64,000 nucleotides of DNA from Norana najaformis (lineage: Eukaryota > Annelida > Clitellata > Crassiclitellata > Hormogastridae): contig OZ029917.1 of NCBI GenBank assembly GCA_964023275.1, positions 20,805,988 through 20,869,987 on the forward strand, read 5' to 3'. A program made the translations under genes and the position numbers. The notes beneath the pieces were generated by a model that saw nothing but the letters and a program-made list of their open reading frames with translations, had not been told where the DNA came from and did not search any database. Numbering within the stretch: the first letter of the stretch is position 1; each line of letters opens with the position of its first letter. This document shows, in pieces, positions 1 through 40,200 of this stretch.

Positions 1-874
1 TCAATGCCTAACTTGCAACTATTTAAAAATCAGATACGATTCTAGTTAAATATTTCTTCCGATTCTATACATAGAGGTATTTTTGTTTATTTTCCTCCTA
101 TGTCTTAAGGAACTCATAGCTTGGGTGAATTTGAATAGTCGTTTATTTTTGCCGCCATAGTGCATATTATCTTCGTAATATTGTGACGGTAATAGCATTG
201 TCACTGCTACTGTGTTAATAGGCGGCCCTAATTAAAAGCTGGACTTTTGTCCCTTCTGAGTTGACCCCATTCATCCCGTTTTACTATCCTGCATTGGTGG
301 GATGTAGCATTCTGACTTGGGTTCAATGGAACATATCGTGATGATAATATAAAATATAGTAATTCCGATACACACCCTACAATCATTACCTTGTGTATGT
401 GTAACCAAAGTTTCTGTATCGGACGCCACTCGTCGAAATAGCATTTGTATAAAAGCAATTATAGTCCTACTTAGGTTATCATCAATGATCTTTAGAAGTG
501 GGGCCCCCATTCATATTTGCTATCACTTCTTACACAGATATCAGATTAAGACTTGTTACAGCTTTTAACCCTCTCATAAATTTGCTACAATAGGACAACT
601 TTCATATTTATGTATCGAAGTATTTCGTTTATTTATTTCAACATTTTTATGACAAATTCTAGAGTGTAGCAAGAACTAAAAGAAATTACTAAATGGTGGT
701 CAGAAGTTGAACCTTATATCTATGTTTAAGCTTTAGAGACATGTTGTGGTCTTAACGGTTGCAGCAGTTTGTTCCTATAATTATGACTGTATCAACTGTC
801 TACTTTTGTTACTTAGTTTGTATTTTTAAAGCGTGTGTCGTACAATACAACTGCATAATCAAAAAGGATGATAG
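1..874. other. Gene-free left edge
   Basis: AT-rich unique sequence. Short open frames on the minus strand (228-510) have no recognisable similarity. Confidence 0.5.
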
Positions 875-2024
875 GTAGAATAGTGTGTCGAGAACGCTGT
901 TAGCCATAAGTTTTCTGGTACAGAAGACTAAGGCCAAACAACAGTGTCTAGGCCCGTAGTAAACAGACGTAGCTTACTTCAATATGCAAGGGACCTGGTA
1001 TGTCTAGTATTTCTATAACCTCATGCGAAATGTCTGACTGAAGCAGATTCTCTCAGATATAGGAAGCTACTGCAAATATAGCAGTCATGCATTACTCGTG
1101 ATAATGTCTCTGAAGCAGCCACCAAGATTCTAAAAGGCGTTAAAGTTCATTAGGAACAACGCGTTTTTCAGAAAGCAAGCAGTGTTCAGATAACTAGAAA
1201 AGTCACCACTGGTTTTATTGTTTGCAGAGATACTAAACCAACAGCAAAGTGAAGTTCAAAGTTACTTCCTCAGGAATCAGTTTTCGTCCACGCGTTGCTT
1301 GTTTTCTGTGGCACCACATGAGTTTTTCTAGCCGATAATTCTCTCTACATCAACTGAATCAAGCAGTCGCGCTCACCAGTCTTTCTTGGTGATGTCTTAA
1401 CATGCACTTCTTATCTCACGTGCGTCGCTAAAGGCGTTGCGAAGTCCCGCACACTATGGAGCATCTACGCCCATTAAGTTTACACTGGCCCGTCTGTTCA
1501 ACGAAAACAATTGACCCGACACTTTCCGAATCCATTTATTTGTCTACCAATACTTATATAGCGCCAGTACTAAATGCTTTGGCACCATTCAATGGAGGTA
1601 AGCAATCGAGCTTCAAGGACTTGTCTAATCTTTACAAAGTGGCCAAAATGGAGGAGGCGTGAATACTCGAAGCCTTGCTATTGGTAGAGCGTCCAATGGA
1701 GGCTCCCTTACCTTTCCCTGCCGTCCCTTAGCCCTGCTCACTCCATCAGCCCCCATATCATACATCTGTGTCGTCATACAGCGCGATAGTCGACATAAAT
1801 TGTCTGGCAGCAGAGTAAAGGCATCGTGACCCGGAGCCACTTGACTACAGCCGCTGTATGCAGGAGGTTATAGAAATACGCAAGGCCACTAGACATACCC
1901 GGTCACTTGCATATTGAGGTAAGCTACGTCTGTTTACTACTGGCCTAGACACTGTTGTTTGGCCTTGGTCTTCCGTACCAGAAAACTTATGGCTAACAGC
2001 GCTCTCGACACACTATTGTCTACT
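875..2024. mobile_element. Foldback-type element with about 150-bp inverted arms
   Basis: 875-1024 is the reverse complement of 1862-2024 at roughly 93 percent identity, with one 10-base insertion in the right arm. The shared words include tagtgtgtcgaga, cgctgttagccataagtttt and aggccaaacaacagtgtcta. The 840-base centre has no transposase; the frame at 1456-1662 is unrecognised. The element is probably a non-autonomous DNA transposon of foldback type. Confidence 0.75.
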
Positions 2025-4436
2025 GCCATTAATTAGACAGTAAGAATGGGCTGCTCCTTATCTTCGTGATTAGTCGATCAATTGCGACCACACACGCAAT
2101 TGAAATATCTTAGATGGACCGGGTCTAAGTCGCTCGCATGCGACTGTAATTAGGTCAGTCAGCCTTCGCAAATAGCGTGCATTGATTGTAGGCGTTCGTA
2201 TGTGCATTGTGTATACTCGTCGACTCAACGCCTTCAGCGTGCATGCAGACCCAAGCCACGCATGCATATGCATGCATGTCTGTCTGTCTTTCTGTCTGTG
2301 TCTGTCTGTATGCCACTGGCTCTCTCTGTGTCTCTCCATATCATTATATAATTACAGCTCTTGAACTTCAAATTTACTAGCATGCTTGAAAGTAGCATAA
2401 AATCAGTGGTGATATGCACATTGCATACATTCTCTTTCTGGCCATATACAGACATGATATATAATTATACAAGGCACATACATTTGTCGTAGGCCGATGA
2501 GTGCTGGCCTGTGGCTGTGTAGCTCACGACCATTAGTCGGGTCAGCGCAGTGTTGAGCTACGGTGGGTCGACGGTTGAGCTTGAGAGCTGAACTCTGTAG
2601 GACTGCGACCTGTTGTTATTGTTGTTGTCTCCTGCAGACGGAGTTTTCGCTTTGTGACAGTTGGATACGCACTCTCTCCGCTCAACGGAACCTGACCGGG
2701 AACGTACAGCTGCTAATTGCTGTGAACTGCGACTGGATATTTCGACTGCATCGTCTCATACAATACACGCTTTCCTGTTCAGTATGATGAAGAAGTAAAC
2801 TGTGCCGATGTGCGATTCTCCTCCTTTCGGTAAATTCCACGAACAACTCTCAAGCATTTGTCCAGGTCATTGCTTAAATTTCACGCTGCATGTCAGTCGT
2901 ACTGGTGTATGCAGTGGAAGCCATGTAATGCGATGTGATTTTAAAAGAATACAGCAGGTCATAAAATGCTATGCCATGTAAATGTTATGCCATTTAGTAT
3001 GAATTTATGTTTGGTTATAGATAAATGTCGTTTGGAAGACAATGAATAGAAGACGAATCAACGAAAATCGATTCGATCGATACCCATATTATATGTAGCG
3101 ATGAATACGTATGTGGCTAAGCATTTATGTAACGCCTGTCTTTTAAGAGCTTCCGAAATGTGACTGACTCACAGAGCTCAAAACGGTAAGTAAGCAAGTA
3201 ATACTTTTGTTAGCACGCCATTATGTCCATCGAATGAGCGAGGCATCGTGGGCATGGATGGGTCACAGGCAGAAACTGTTCCTAGACACTTTCTGCCTTT
3301 TTTGCGCATTTTTAGTCAAAATTGTTGCACGAAGATAATACTTTTCATACGCTGACAAAAAGCCGTTTGGCTCATAATGGCTCAGCGGGGTTCCAGATGG
3401 TAGGTGCTGATTGCTTTAGGAGACGCAAAGGTAAAAATATAGGCAGCGATATAGGTAATTAACTTTTAGACTCATGTTGCATATGTTATAGACGAACGCC
3501 TCACTTTACCGTAACGTGTGAGTGAGCCGATATTGAAATATTTAAACCCTGCCATGCAGTAAGTTTCCGATTAACCTATGTATACATAGCTGCCTATTAT
3601 GCATAAAGGTGTTTGGGGCTAAGACAGCTATAGACGTTGGCTATATATGTTTGTCGTTCATACTGCCTGAAAATGTTCAAATATACGCCCAAGAAATGGA
3701 TGACGTAGAAGCCATGTTGTACTCTACTCTTTCTTCTACCTTTATATGCACACATATATAACTATATATGTATATATAACTATACATATATATGTATATA
3801 CGATATGATTGCTCGAGTGTGACGACTCGTACATGGCTGTGACACGCGAGTGCATAGAGGCCATGTCTATGAACCGGTGAATAACGTATGGGTCACATGG
3901 ATGTGTTGGTTAAAACATCTGGGCCTGACATCAGATCAGCCTACAACGCTCCTCATGAAAGCGGTTTCACACACGCACTCGACTAGAAGTAATTGTGATT
4001 GTAATTGTAATCTGAGATTTATAAAGCGCCTCTTAGAGGATAAACTCAACAGAGGTGCTTCCGACCCGAAGGAGTAAAATCACTGTTAAACACAAAGTCT
4101 TCAGGCGCCTACGGAACACTGAGAGGGGAAAGAAATGAGCTCAAGTCGCAATTCTCGAGAGACAATTCCAGCAAGTGGGACCAACGTAGGCGAAGTAATT
4201 CCACATGCACAGCATACGTACAGTTTTTGATGTATACTTCATCCTATGAGTAGGCTTTGAGTAGGCCTTTAATAATGGGTCAGTTATAAAACATTGGTTA
4301 AATGTCGCCCAGATTTCTATGCATGTCATGAATACGAATATTAAAGGATGACAAAATCGCTCAAAATGTGTCATCTCTGGTGTTATCGCTACTATTACTA
4401 ATGTCGACATTTTAATGCTGATGTTAAAGGTGGTGT

Positions 4437-4483
<47 letters not shown>

Positions 4484-4643
4484 CTAATAGTAACGTGACA
4501 GCATTGTTAAATTCTGAAATCTCGTCAGCATTTTGAGAGGTCTAAAGGCGCTATGTAACTGCTAAGATAGATGCTGGAGAAATCCGTTATTCTCATGTTG
4601 CCAACCTTGAAAAATTGTGCATGCTTATATTGCTTTCATTTAG
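2025..4643. other. Gene-free region upstream of PKG
   Basis: Contains AT palindromes (3755-3800), a retroposon-like end with attgta tail and taaagcgcctcttagagg (3990-4075) and a GAT microsatellite (4436-4483). Unannotated non-coding first exons of PKG may lie here. No core promoter was recognised. Confidence 0.5.
4436..4483 (+). repeat. GAT microsatellite
   Basis: About 15 gat units, uninterrupted, about 260 bases upstream of the PKG start codon. Confidence 0.95.
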
Positions 4644-4743
4644 GTTTCTAGTCCATCGTCTTTGACGGCATATTGGCACTGAATAACAGGTACCACCTGT
4701 GAGGTAGAGGAGGAAGCAGGTGGTGACATCTGCAGCCGTCGAA
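4644..4743 (+). other. Probable 5' UTR part of PKG exon 1, with possible upstream acceptor
   Basis: A pyrimidine-rich stretch ending in TTTAG at 4639-4643 looks like a splice acceptor, so a non-coding first exon may lie further upstream. An in-frame TAG at 4705-4707 precedes the first ATG of the frame at 4744, which fixes the start codon if transcription passes through here. No promoter motif was recognised. Confidence 0.4.
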
Positions 4744-32238
<27,495 letters not shown>

Positions 32239-32814
32239 CACCATCGAACAATTTTAACCTCACGAAATGGAGCTTAACAGACGATTCGTATCCAATGTCT
32301 GCTGCTTCTGTTGATGATGGTGATGATAATATCGAAGACTTTTACCTTCATTCGCCAGAGCAATAATTGATCGCTGATTCACCATTAGACGACACCGTAA
32401 TCGAAGCGAACATCTGGATTTACGACTGGTTGTCTAATAATGTTTGCAGCAACTGTTTTAGATTTCCTTAAAATCACTTTAGGAAATGCACGAGCGCTCG
32501 TAACTAAATCGGGACAAAGCAAGTGATTTTGACAAAGGGAATAATTGGAAGAAATAGTTTTATGTTCTTCACTTGAAACAAAATTCTGGCATCGACAGCG
32601 CAGTTCTTGAAGAGAAACTACTTGGTGCTGTTTGTATATAAACGACTACAAGGAATCGAACCCATGTAGTCTCTGCTATGCTCGGGTGAGGTTGAGCAAT
32701 GAGGCCATTTTAATGAGAACACCCAGCTGTATTCTTTGACTGTTTTTTGTTTTTCTGCATCTACAGGACACTGTGATTCACTGATCCGACGTGGCCTTTT
32801 ACCGAAAAAAGAAT

Positions 32815-32820
32815 AATAAA
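32815..32820 (+). terminator. Polyadenylation signal for PKG
   Basis: AATAAA 577 bases after the stop codon, the first consensus signal seen downstream. A second AATAAA lies at 32888-32893. Confidence 0.6.
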
Positions 32821-34344
32821 GTAATTATGCATGATAAACATATGAAGTGATAACGCATGAATTCTACTGACTACATATGACATGTTAAATAAACATAACA
32901 ACAATGTAATCATTCTTTGCAATTAAAGTATGTAATATATGATAAGTAATCTATCATCATGCAAACATATCTTAACTTGTATATATATAATCATAATAGG
33001 TTAATGCATACGGTGTTTACTAATGAGATTGTTCGACTTTTATCACAAAAAGAAAGGTCGTTAGATCAGCAGATTGACCGCAAACCTGTTTTTACCACCA
33101 TCTCGAAAACAGTCATTTTTGCACAAATACCATATCTTTCCATCGTCCTCATTTTGAGCTATATCTTCATGTCTGTGTAAAACCATTCATGACTGCATTT
33201 GCTGGTACACTTTATCATGTAGCGACAGTCGAACTTGGCCACAAAACTGTTTGTCTTGGACACAGCCAATTTCAGCTAAGCCATAAAGCACATTTAGGAT
33301 ATCGGTTAATATAAACTGTATCTATATCTGTATCCAGTCTTCGGAGGTAAAGTAATCCAGTTTGAGTTGAGTGTTTTAGGCTGGAGACCGACCTTAGGTC
33401 CTCCGCACCGAGTGTCAGTTTGGGTCCCGTGCCTTTTTCCATCGGACTACTGTATACTATGTATAAGTCATGGGATACCTATGACCTAAAACTCATGATA
33501 AGGGTTAAAATGAACTCAGATGATCTGATTAGTGTAAGATCTATACTTATAAAATTTTAGACATTTGTAATATAGAATTTTTTGCACAAATACTTTAGAA
33601 GTAGTGTGATATTCAGATATTTTTAATATGCTGCGTATGTAGAATGAGCGGAGAGATGGTGTTAAGACAGGCTTAATCCGGGCATCCCGTATTCAATCCA
33701 TCGCCACATTATGAGCGCTCAGTGAATGGATTTGGAGAACGAAGCCTAGAGATGTTTTCCACCGTTTGGGACTCGGGTAGAGATGACAGGTGCCCGCTTA
33801 CGATGCATCAGGCCCTGTCAATCAATGGGCTTTAGAATCGAATGACCCGGTTTAAGGAATAAAAGTTCTAAGACGGTTCATTAAGCGTCAATGCCATGTA
33901 GGTAAACACAGGGCAAAGAAACCGAATACGTCGGCACATGAAAGATCGTGCGGCGTTGTACTGAATGATCACCTATGATAGCCTACTGTATGTTGTCGCA
34001 GTCGGTTATATCTAACGACACTTGATCAATTATTATGCTCTGAATGGGCATATAGTACCAAGTGCGAATGAACAGAAGTGCAGCTCGCTCTTCTTTAGTG
34101 AGCAATTTGTTAACTCTACTATACGGGACTTCTTTTTTCTTTATCGAAGCACAAGGAAGATTCGCTGAAAGCTCAGACCTGTGAAGCAGTGTATTTATGG
34201 TAGAATTCGGTACCAGATCATGGTCCAAGAAATCAGTTCCAAAGAGCACCTCAAACTTTTCTAAGTTTATGAATGGAAGTTTCCACACGTTTGCTAGTTG
34301 GATTGCGATTATGTTATGTCTGTTATATTAGTTTCCAGTGTCTA

Positions 34345-34345
<1 letters not shown>

Positions 34346-34389
<44 letters not shown>

Positions 34390-34412
34390 GTTGTTGTTGT
34401 TGTTGTTGTAGT
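34346..34412 (+). repeat. TTA/TTG microsatellite
   Basis: About 15 TTA units followed by eight TTG units, then tagttgttaaacagac and the words caacgcgccc. It may be the tail of a retroposon, as at 27174-27388. Confidence 0.9.
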
Positions 34413-35695
34413 TGTTAAACAGACATTTACAACGCGCCCAGTTAACAACAGCCTCAAAAGAACGTAAACAGCCTCAGATTTATGACTTTACGATAATTTA
34501 TGACTTCCAGGACCGTTGACGCTGACCCCACTGCTAGAGATAAGATTAGAAATAAGAATACAACTGGTTTTGATAGCTAATTTAATTAAACTCGTCGCTC
34601 CTTTGTGTGTGAAGTTGTCGGATGATTTTCTGCAGTTGTGACTATATTTCATGGGTTCTTATTTGTCAAGCGGAATTCGTGCACTGGGAGCTAAATGACG
34701 TGAAATCTATTAAAACGCGAAACGCTACTGAAGAATTTCGTAAAATCAAAATCATTGAAAATGATGAGCAGCTGAACTATACGGTCTTTTAGAAAAACAT
34801 TAAAAATGCGCGCGCATACGTGCACCTGCTTGCGATTTGTAATAAATAGGTTATTACGCTTGTTTTATTAGATGGTAAATCGTAACCTCCCAATTTATTC
34901 AGTGCCCAAACGATCTAAATCACTAGAAACAGCTTAGATACAGATGCATGACTTAAAACAAAATCGGCGAGGCCATTATGGTCAGTTTCGGTTCCAGGCA
35001 AAATGCAAAAGTTAGGCAAGGATGTGACCTCTGTGTTGACGTGTTTGCTTGGTCATTTATGCTATTCTTGAGGTTTAAGTGTATTTCATCTTGATCCAGT
35101 ATGTTAAAAATGAATTAAAGTTAACGAGTCCAGCGTGTGCCCAAACGAATCATCTTAGTTTAAATATGATCATCATCAAGCCGTCAGACAATCTTTTCAG
35201 AACAACTTAAAGATATTCATTAGATATTGTAAAACGATTTAGCATAAATGTTAACAAATCATCACATATAGTAACAATACTACAGCTGATTACTAGATTA
35301 AACAACTAGAGAGATATAACAGTAGATGAAAGTAGTACTAGTATACATTATTAAACATCTGGAAACAATACGACACAGTTAAAGAACAATATCTTACAAT
35401 TTAAAACAGTAGCTATACTACACACACTATATATTGCGAGACTGAGTCGCTAGAAGAAGTTTTACTTTTCTGGTGACTGAGACGCTGCGCTGATACGTGT
35501 TCAATAATGGGATAGTATGCGAATGCGAGATGCAGCGTTGTATTCATATCAGCTTTAGTATGCATTTTATGACAACCATAGAGAGCAGGTTATTTATAAG
35601 GTGACACGATTTAATCCATTGTAACTCAATCAATTTAGCAGAACCATTCAAATAGTGCATGTATAAGAAAATCTCAAGAACTCGCTAGATGCAAG

Positions 35696-36010
35696 ATGGC
35701 GACCAACTATTCCCTGCGACAGCATGAAACCGAAAAGACTCGACCCTCAGAGAGCAGAATAAGAACGATCTTCAATAAGCCTCACGTGGACAATTGTAGG
35801 GATTCTTCAACAGCCTTGGAGAAGCATCATAATGACTGTGGCCCAGGGATTGCAAGAACATCTGGAAAACTTCGATTGTCACCCAGGTTGAGCCACCTTA
35901 AGGTAGACAGGCATGAAATCATTCGTAAACCTCTAGCAATCTTTCTATCCTCAGTGGAGGCGCAGGAGCAGACTGAAAACGACCTGCTTGCTTCTTTTCT
36001 GCCTTATTAA
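35696..36010 (+). CDS. Unrecognised 104-codon ORF
   Basis: ATG in a strong context (gcaagATGGCG) opens a 104-codon frame ending in TAA. The product is basic and polar, with no signal peptide, membrane segment or family I recognise. It sits between two convergent genes. It could be a small gene, a first exon or chance; the ATG context is the main support. Confidence 0.2.
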   Translation: MATNYSLRQHETEKTRPSESRIRTIFNKPHVDNCRDSSTALEKHHNDCGPGIARTSGKLRLSPRLSHLKVDRHEIIRKPLAIFLSSVEAQEQTENDLLASFLPY

Positions 36011-36355
36011 TGCCTTCTCATTGCTTCTGACAATTGCTTTCATGCAGGTCTATTCTTGTTTCTTCTTTTCGTTCACTACAGCACTCCGGCACTTATCGCC
36101 TTAGCAATTGCAATGAACTGTCATTAACGGTACTTTTCTTTGGAGCTAACTTCTGACTTTTGGATTAATTGTGATCTTATAAAGTCTACCAATTATTTCT
36201 CTATGTCATGCTATTTCTGTGTATATCACTATACGTAAAGCTTAGATATATAATTTCTTATAGTTATCACTTTCTGCTCCGCGGTGCCGCGTATGAATCG
36301 CTTCCTGCACTGATTGCTTGTCATTTAATCTTCAATTATTTATCTTTTTCTGCAT

Positions 36356-36361
36356 TTTATT
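36356..36361 (-). terminator. Possible polyadenylation signal for the GPCR
   Basis: AATAAA on the minus strand 33 bases after the stop codon. The 3' UTR would be very short, so another site further on may be used. Confidence 0.35.
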
Positions 36362-36393
36362 GATTACCGAAAGTAATCAGATCAAGAAGTCAA

Positions 36394-37221
36394 TCACTTC
36401 CGGTCACAGCTTTTCCTTGCGGATTCCTTTTGATTGTTGCTTTCTACTCGGCGTGAGTGAGTCTGGGTCTGCGCTGCCTTTGTCTCAATCAACCCCATGG
36501 TCTCAGGCCGTAACGAGACCAAGCGATTGTAGCAGCAGCAGCAGCAGCTGACATCTCCACACTGGAGCAGGCTGCGGAAACCCTTGCGAAACGATTCCGA
36601 CAAGAAGGCGTAGAGGAAAGGGTTGATGCAGCTGTTGAGATAGGCGAGACAGCTCGACGCTATCTTGACGCTCACGAAGGCGATTCCGTTCTCCGGAATG
36701 GCTTGCATCGTCTGAATGATTAGGACGATCTGCATCGGAAACCAGCAGACCGCAAAAACGACGACGACTACGACAACCATCAGCGTCACGCGTCGGTTGG
36801 AACGCGTCTTGGCCGCCAGGGACCGTGACCCTCCAGGCCGTGGCATTCTGCCCAGCAGCTTGCGGATCATCAGACCGTAAAGAAGACAGACTAATCCAAG
36901 CGGAACGACGTAGGCGAACGCGAAGAAGCAGCCGTAGAAACGACGTCCGTAGTCTGCGTCCAGGTAGGACCGGATGTGGAGGCAGGACGAGCGGAACTCG
37001 CCGAAGAAACTGTACTCGATGACGCCGAAGTCCATCATCGTCAGAGACTCTAGGATGCAGATGAGGCTGTAGAAGATGCCAATCACGACGCCCGTCTTCG
37101 ACCTAGTTCGAAGGGTCATCGAGCTGATCGGGTGGACGACGGCCAAGTACCGGTCGAAGGACATGAGGACAAGAGTGTAGACGCTGACGTAGGCAGAAAC
37201 GTGGATGACGTTCTGGTAAAT
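36394..37221 (-). CDS. GPCR exon 2: TM3 to C-terminus
   Basis: 276 codons including TGA. Begins IYQNVIHVSAYVSVYTLVLM, the first part of TM3. The acceptor is CATTTAG at 37222-37223 on the minus strand. The third intracellular loop is short and basic (RMPRPGGSRSLAAKTRSNRR). The C-tail has Cys332 and a run of five cysteines (337-341), then a polar Ser/Gln-rich tail. Confidence 0.95.
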   Translation of the reverse strand: MYQNVIHVSAYVSVYTLVLMSFDRYLAVVHPISSMTLRTRSKTGVVIGIFYSLICILESLTMMDFGVIEYSFFGEFRSSCLHIRSYLDADYGRRFYGCFFAFAYVVPLGLVCLLYGLMIRKLLGRMPRPGGSRSLAAKTRSNRRVTLMVVVVVVVFAVCWFPMQIVLIIQTMQAIPENGIAFVSVKIASSCLAYLNSCINPFLYAFLSESFRKGFRSLLQCGDVSCCCCCYNRLVSLRPETMGLIETKAAQTQTHSRRVESNNQKESARKSCDRK

Positions 37222-40200
37222 CTAAATGGCGATGGCAGCCAACGACACATTTCATATAAGACGGTAACAAAGAACAAAAGAATAAAAGCATACTAAATGT
37301 CATTGTAATTGTAATCTTAAATTTGTCTTAGCACCTCTTCAGAGAAACAAATCAGAGGCGCTCTAAGTACATACGAAGAACAACATGTATTAATAGAAGT
37401 ATAAGAGTATCTATGCATTAATAACGATTAAATGAAAATTAAAGTTAGATGGAACTGATGCATTAGGTATCTTGAGGCCACAATTTTATCGGAAGATGCC
37501 AGAGTGTCACTCATCCACAGTCGGATGAACCTGAGCGTCAGTTCAACAAAAATGCTGACGATGCTCTTGTTTCAACGCAATAGTCGGCTGAGACTATTTT
37601 CTGTGTTGACTTAGTCATCGTTGGAGACACGAGGACGCAGATGAGCTCAGTCAGTAAGCAAGAAGTCGCAAAAAGAACGAGAGTCTTGTGATAGGTCTGT
37701 AATGATATTCCATCATGAGCAAATAAATAGTTTTTGTGTTAACTTAAAGCCATAATGCGAATATGGAAAGTTTGGCATTAAAACTGAGCCTATTATTACA
37801 TTATTGAATCAATTCCTCGTTCACCATATCAGCTCTACTTCAGTCTCTTAATCTACACTTCAGTTACTCTCACCTATCCTTGAGGCATTCAGTCTAACCT
37901 TGTAACTTTTGGCTACTCTGTGCAAAGTACTCTCACTGGAGACATCCTAATCTTGTCGATTTTGTTTCGTTCTTCCTTGTGTCACTTCATCACTACGCCG
38001 CGTATTACTTCCATTAAACATCGCTGCTTCTGTCCAATCTTTCCTCTCTTGTTTCTAATCAACATCCACTCGTAACCTTCTCCTCAGGGCTGCGCATTGC
38101 GATCCTTGAAGCCTAGATCCATTCAATATTTGAGCCTGCACCTAATCATTCTCATTTTACGGTACAGCAATAGCAATCAACACCTTGCAAACAAAACCGA
38201 TATTAATGTTGCGCCCTCGTGGGACTTAGGAAACTGAATTCCGATCACTGGCGAAAGGCGATAGCTAAAGGCTTCAAAACACAAGATGTTTAAAGGCGCT
38301 TATAATAATCAACCAACGAGGGAGATGCGGCAAGACCGACTGCAGCCTCTTACCTGCATTCGGCTTATTTATCGAAAGAAGTGGATTTTTAGAAGCTTTA
38401 TAAATTGCTCACTGCTAAGTATATGCGGTTGGAAATATTGACAACCAATTCTTACTTAATCAGCTTATTTTTAATCAAGAAGTCGTAATCGTAATCCCGA
38501 GATTTCAACAGCGCCCAACGAAAGCCACGTCATGGGGCCAGCTTATTCACAGGCGCTCAGTCAAAACAAAGTCGATAGGCAAAAGTGTTCGGTTCCAGGT
38601 CAAGATCCTAGAGTCAGGCAGAGAGACAGCGTGGCAGCTTAGGTGGGTGATGTCTGGAATTGGAGCGAAAAGAGAGATAAGAGGAAGAAGGGGAGTCAGG
38701 ACAGGACCTGTGAAAGAATGTTTCAGTTTTGAGTAAAATGTCAATGCAGAAATTGCAAGCGGTGGAGCATAGCCGAGTTTGTATGATGGGTCAGATAACT
38801 GTCCACCAATTAACTCTGGGAAATTACAGAAATTGTCTTCCTCTCCTCCTGTTTGGCTTATTAATCAATGTCACTTTGGCCTATATGTCATACTGAAAGC
38901 TGCAAACACAACAGATTATAAAATATAGGTTACCTTCTGCTTCATTTTCGCGCCGTTTTTGCTTACAAAGCTAATAAAACACTATAGCCGAAGATGCGAA
39001 ATGGAGCCAAGCGAAGCAGGCTCATATTCAAATATACAATCAAATACACAAATTATGCCGTCAACTTTATTAATGCAACTACTGGTCTCATTCTTTTGCT
39101 TGATGCATACCTTTTCGCATACATTTAATCTACATAAATGTGAAAGATCTGTCCATGCTTTATAGGACCCTATCCTCCCAATGCAGTTCTAAATTTACAT
39201 ATTAATTGCGTATATGCCTGTATGTGAGTGAGAATCGCACCGTTGACACGTGTTCTTCAGTAAATCTCTTAACTGGCTAATTTGCTCAGTCATGACCTAT
39301 AGTTCATTAGAGAAAGCCAATTCATAATAATAGTTCCTCCTACTGACATCTCCCGTTTTTATCTCATTCTAACGTGTAAACAATTATCAAAGGAAAATTG
39401 CAGTTACTTCTAATAAGTTAGCTGCTTATTTATTATGACTTTGCTTTAACATAATTGCATCAGTCTTTGATGCGTCCATTTGTCAAGCTGGAGTAGACGT
39501 GCTATCGGACGTTCCATGCCCTACCACATAGACTGACCTTTCAGGACTTGTTTCTATCGGTTGCGTCAGAGATGACGTGTCGTAAAGCGTAACCTGTTGT
39601 TTAACTCCACAGTGCCACGTGTACACTCATTCATCCTGACGCGGACTGGCTAGTATTGCAACCCCATTCTGTCAAGCCTGCCAAACTTCAGCATGCGTCA
39701 GATTCAGCCGGTCCTCGACTATGCCAGCCAAGTATAGTGGCCAAGTAGCAGCAATTCTTGCATATATCACAATATATACGAGGAACACTGCACTTGCTTT
39801 CTTTTGAGGAACGAATTCAATCCAAAATCATCCTGCTGGGACTTTCATCATTGGTAGGCACTGCCTCAGCATAAAACAGACAGCCATGTGCTCCAGTATA
39901 CAGTCAGCAACCACTGCATCCGCTGCCCTTGGGATGCATAAGTGCTACGCTCGCGCACAGCAAATTCGAACTCTTCGAGCTTTCTCATGCAGTGAACCTT
40001 CCTTTCGCAAGAATATTCCACTGAATAAACATACTGACCGAGCTCAACATAATTCTCAGTTTACCTTAAGTCACCTCGGTTTAGATAAGGCAGATTCCAT
40101 GTGTGCAGCCCATTTGAGAGGCTCAAAAGAAGGTATATTTAGTGCATACAATGTAACATACACTAATAGTAGTAGGGCATAACTGGCACTTAAATAAATT

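Larger units (their letters stand above)
32894..36355. other. Intergenic region between convergent PKG and GPCR genes
   Basis: Mostly AT-rich with no recognised gene. It contains a TTA then TTG microsatellite (34346-34412) and an unexplained ORF (35696-36010). The family of the aacaga/gcgcc words near 34420-34440 could not be placed. Confidence 0.55.
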
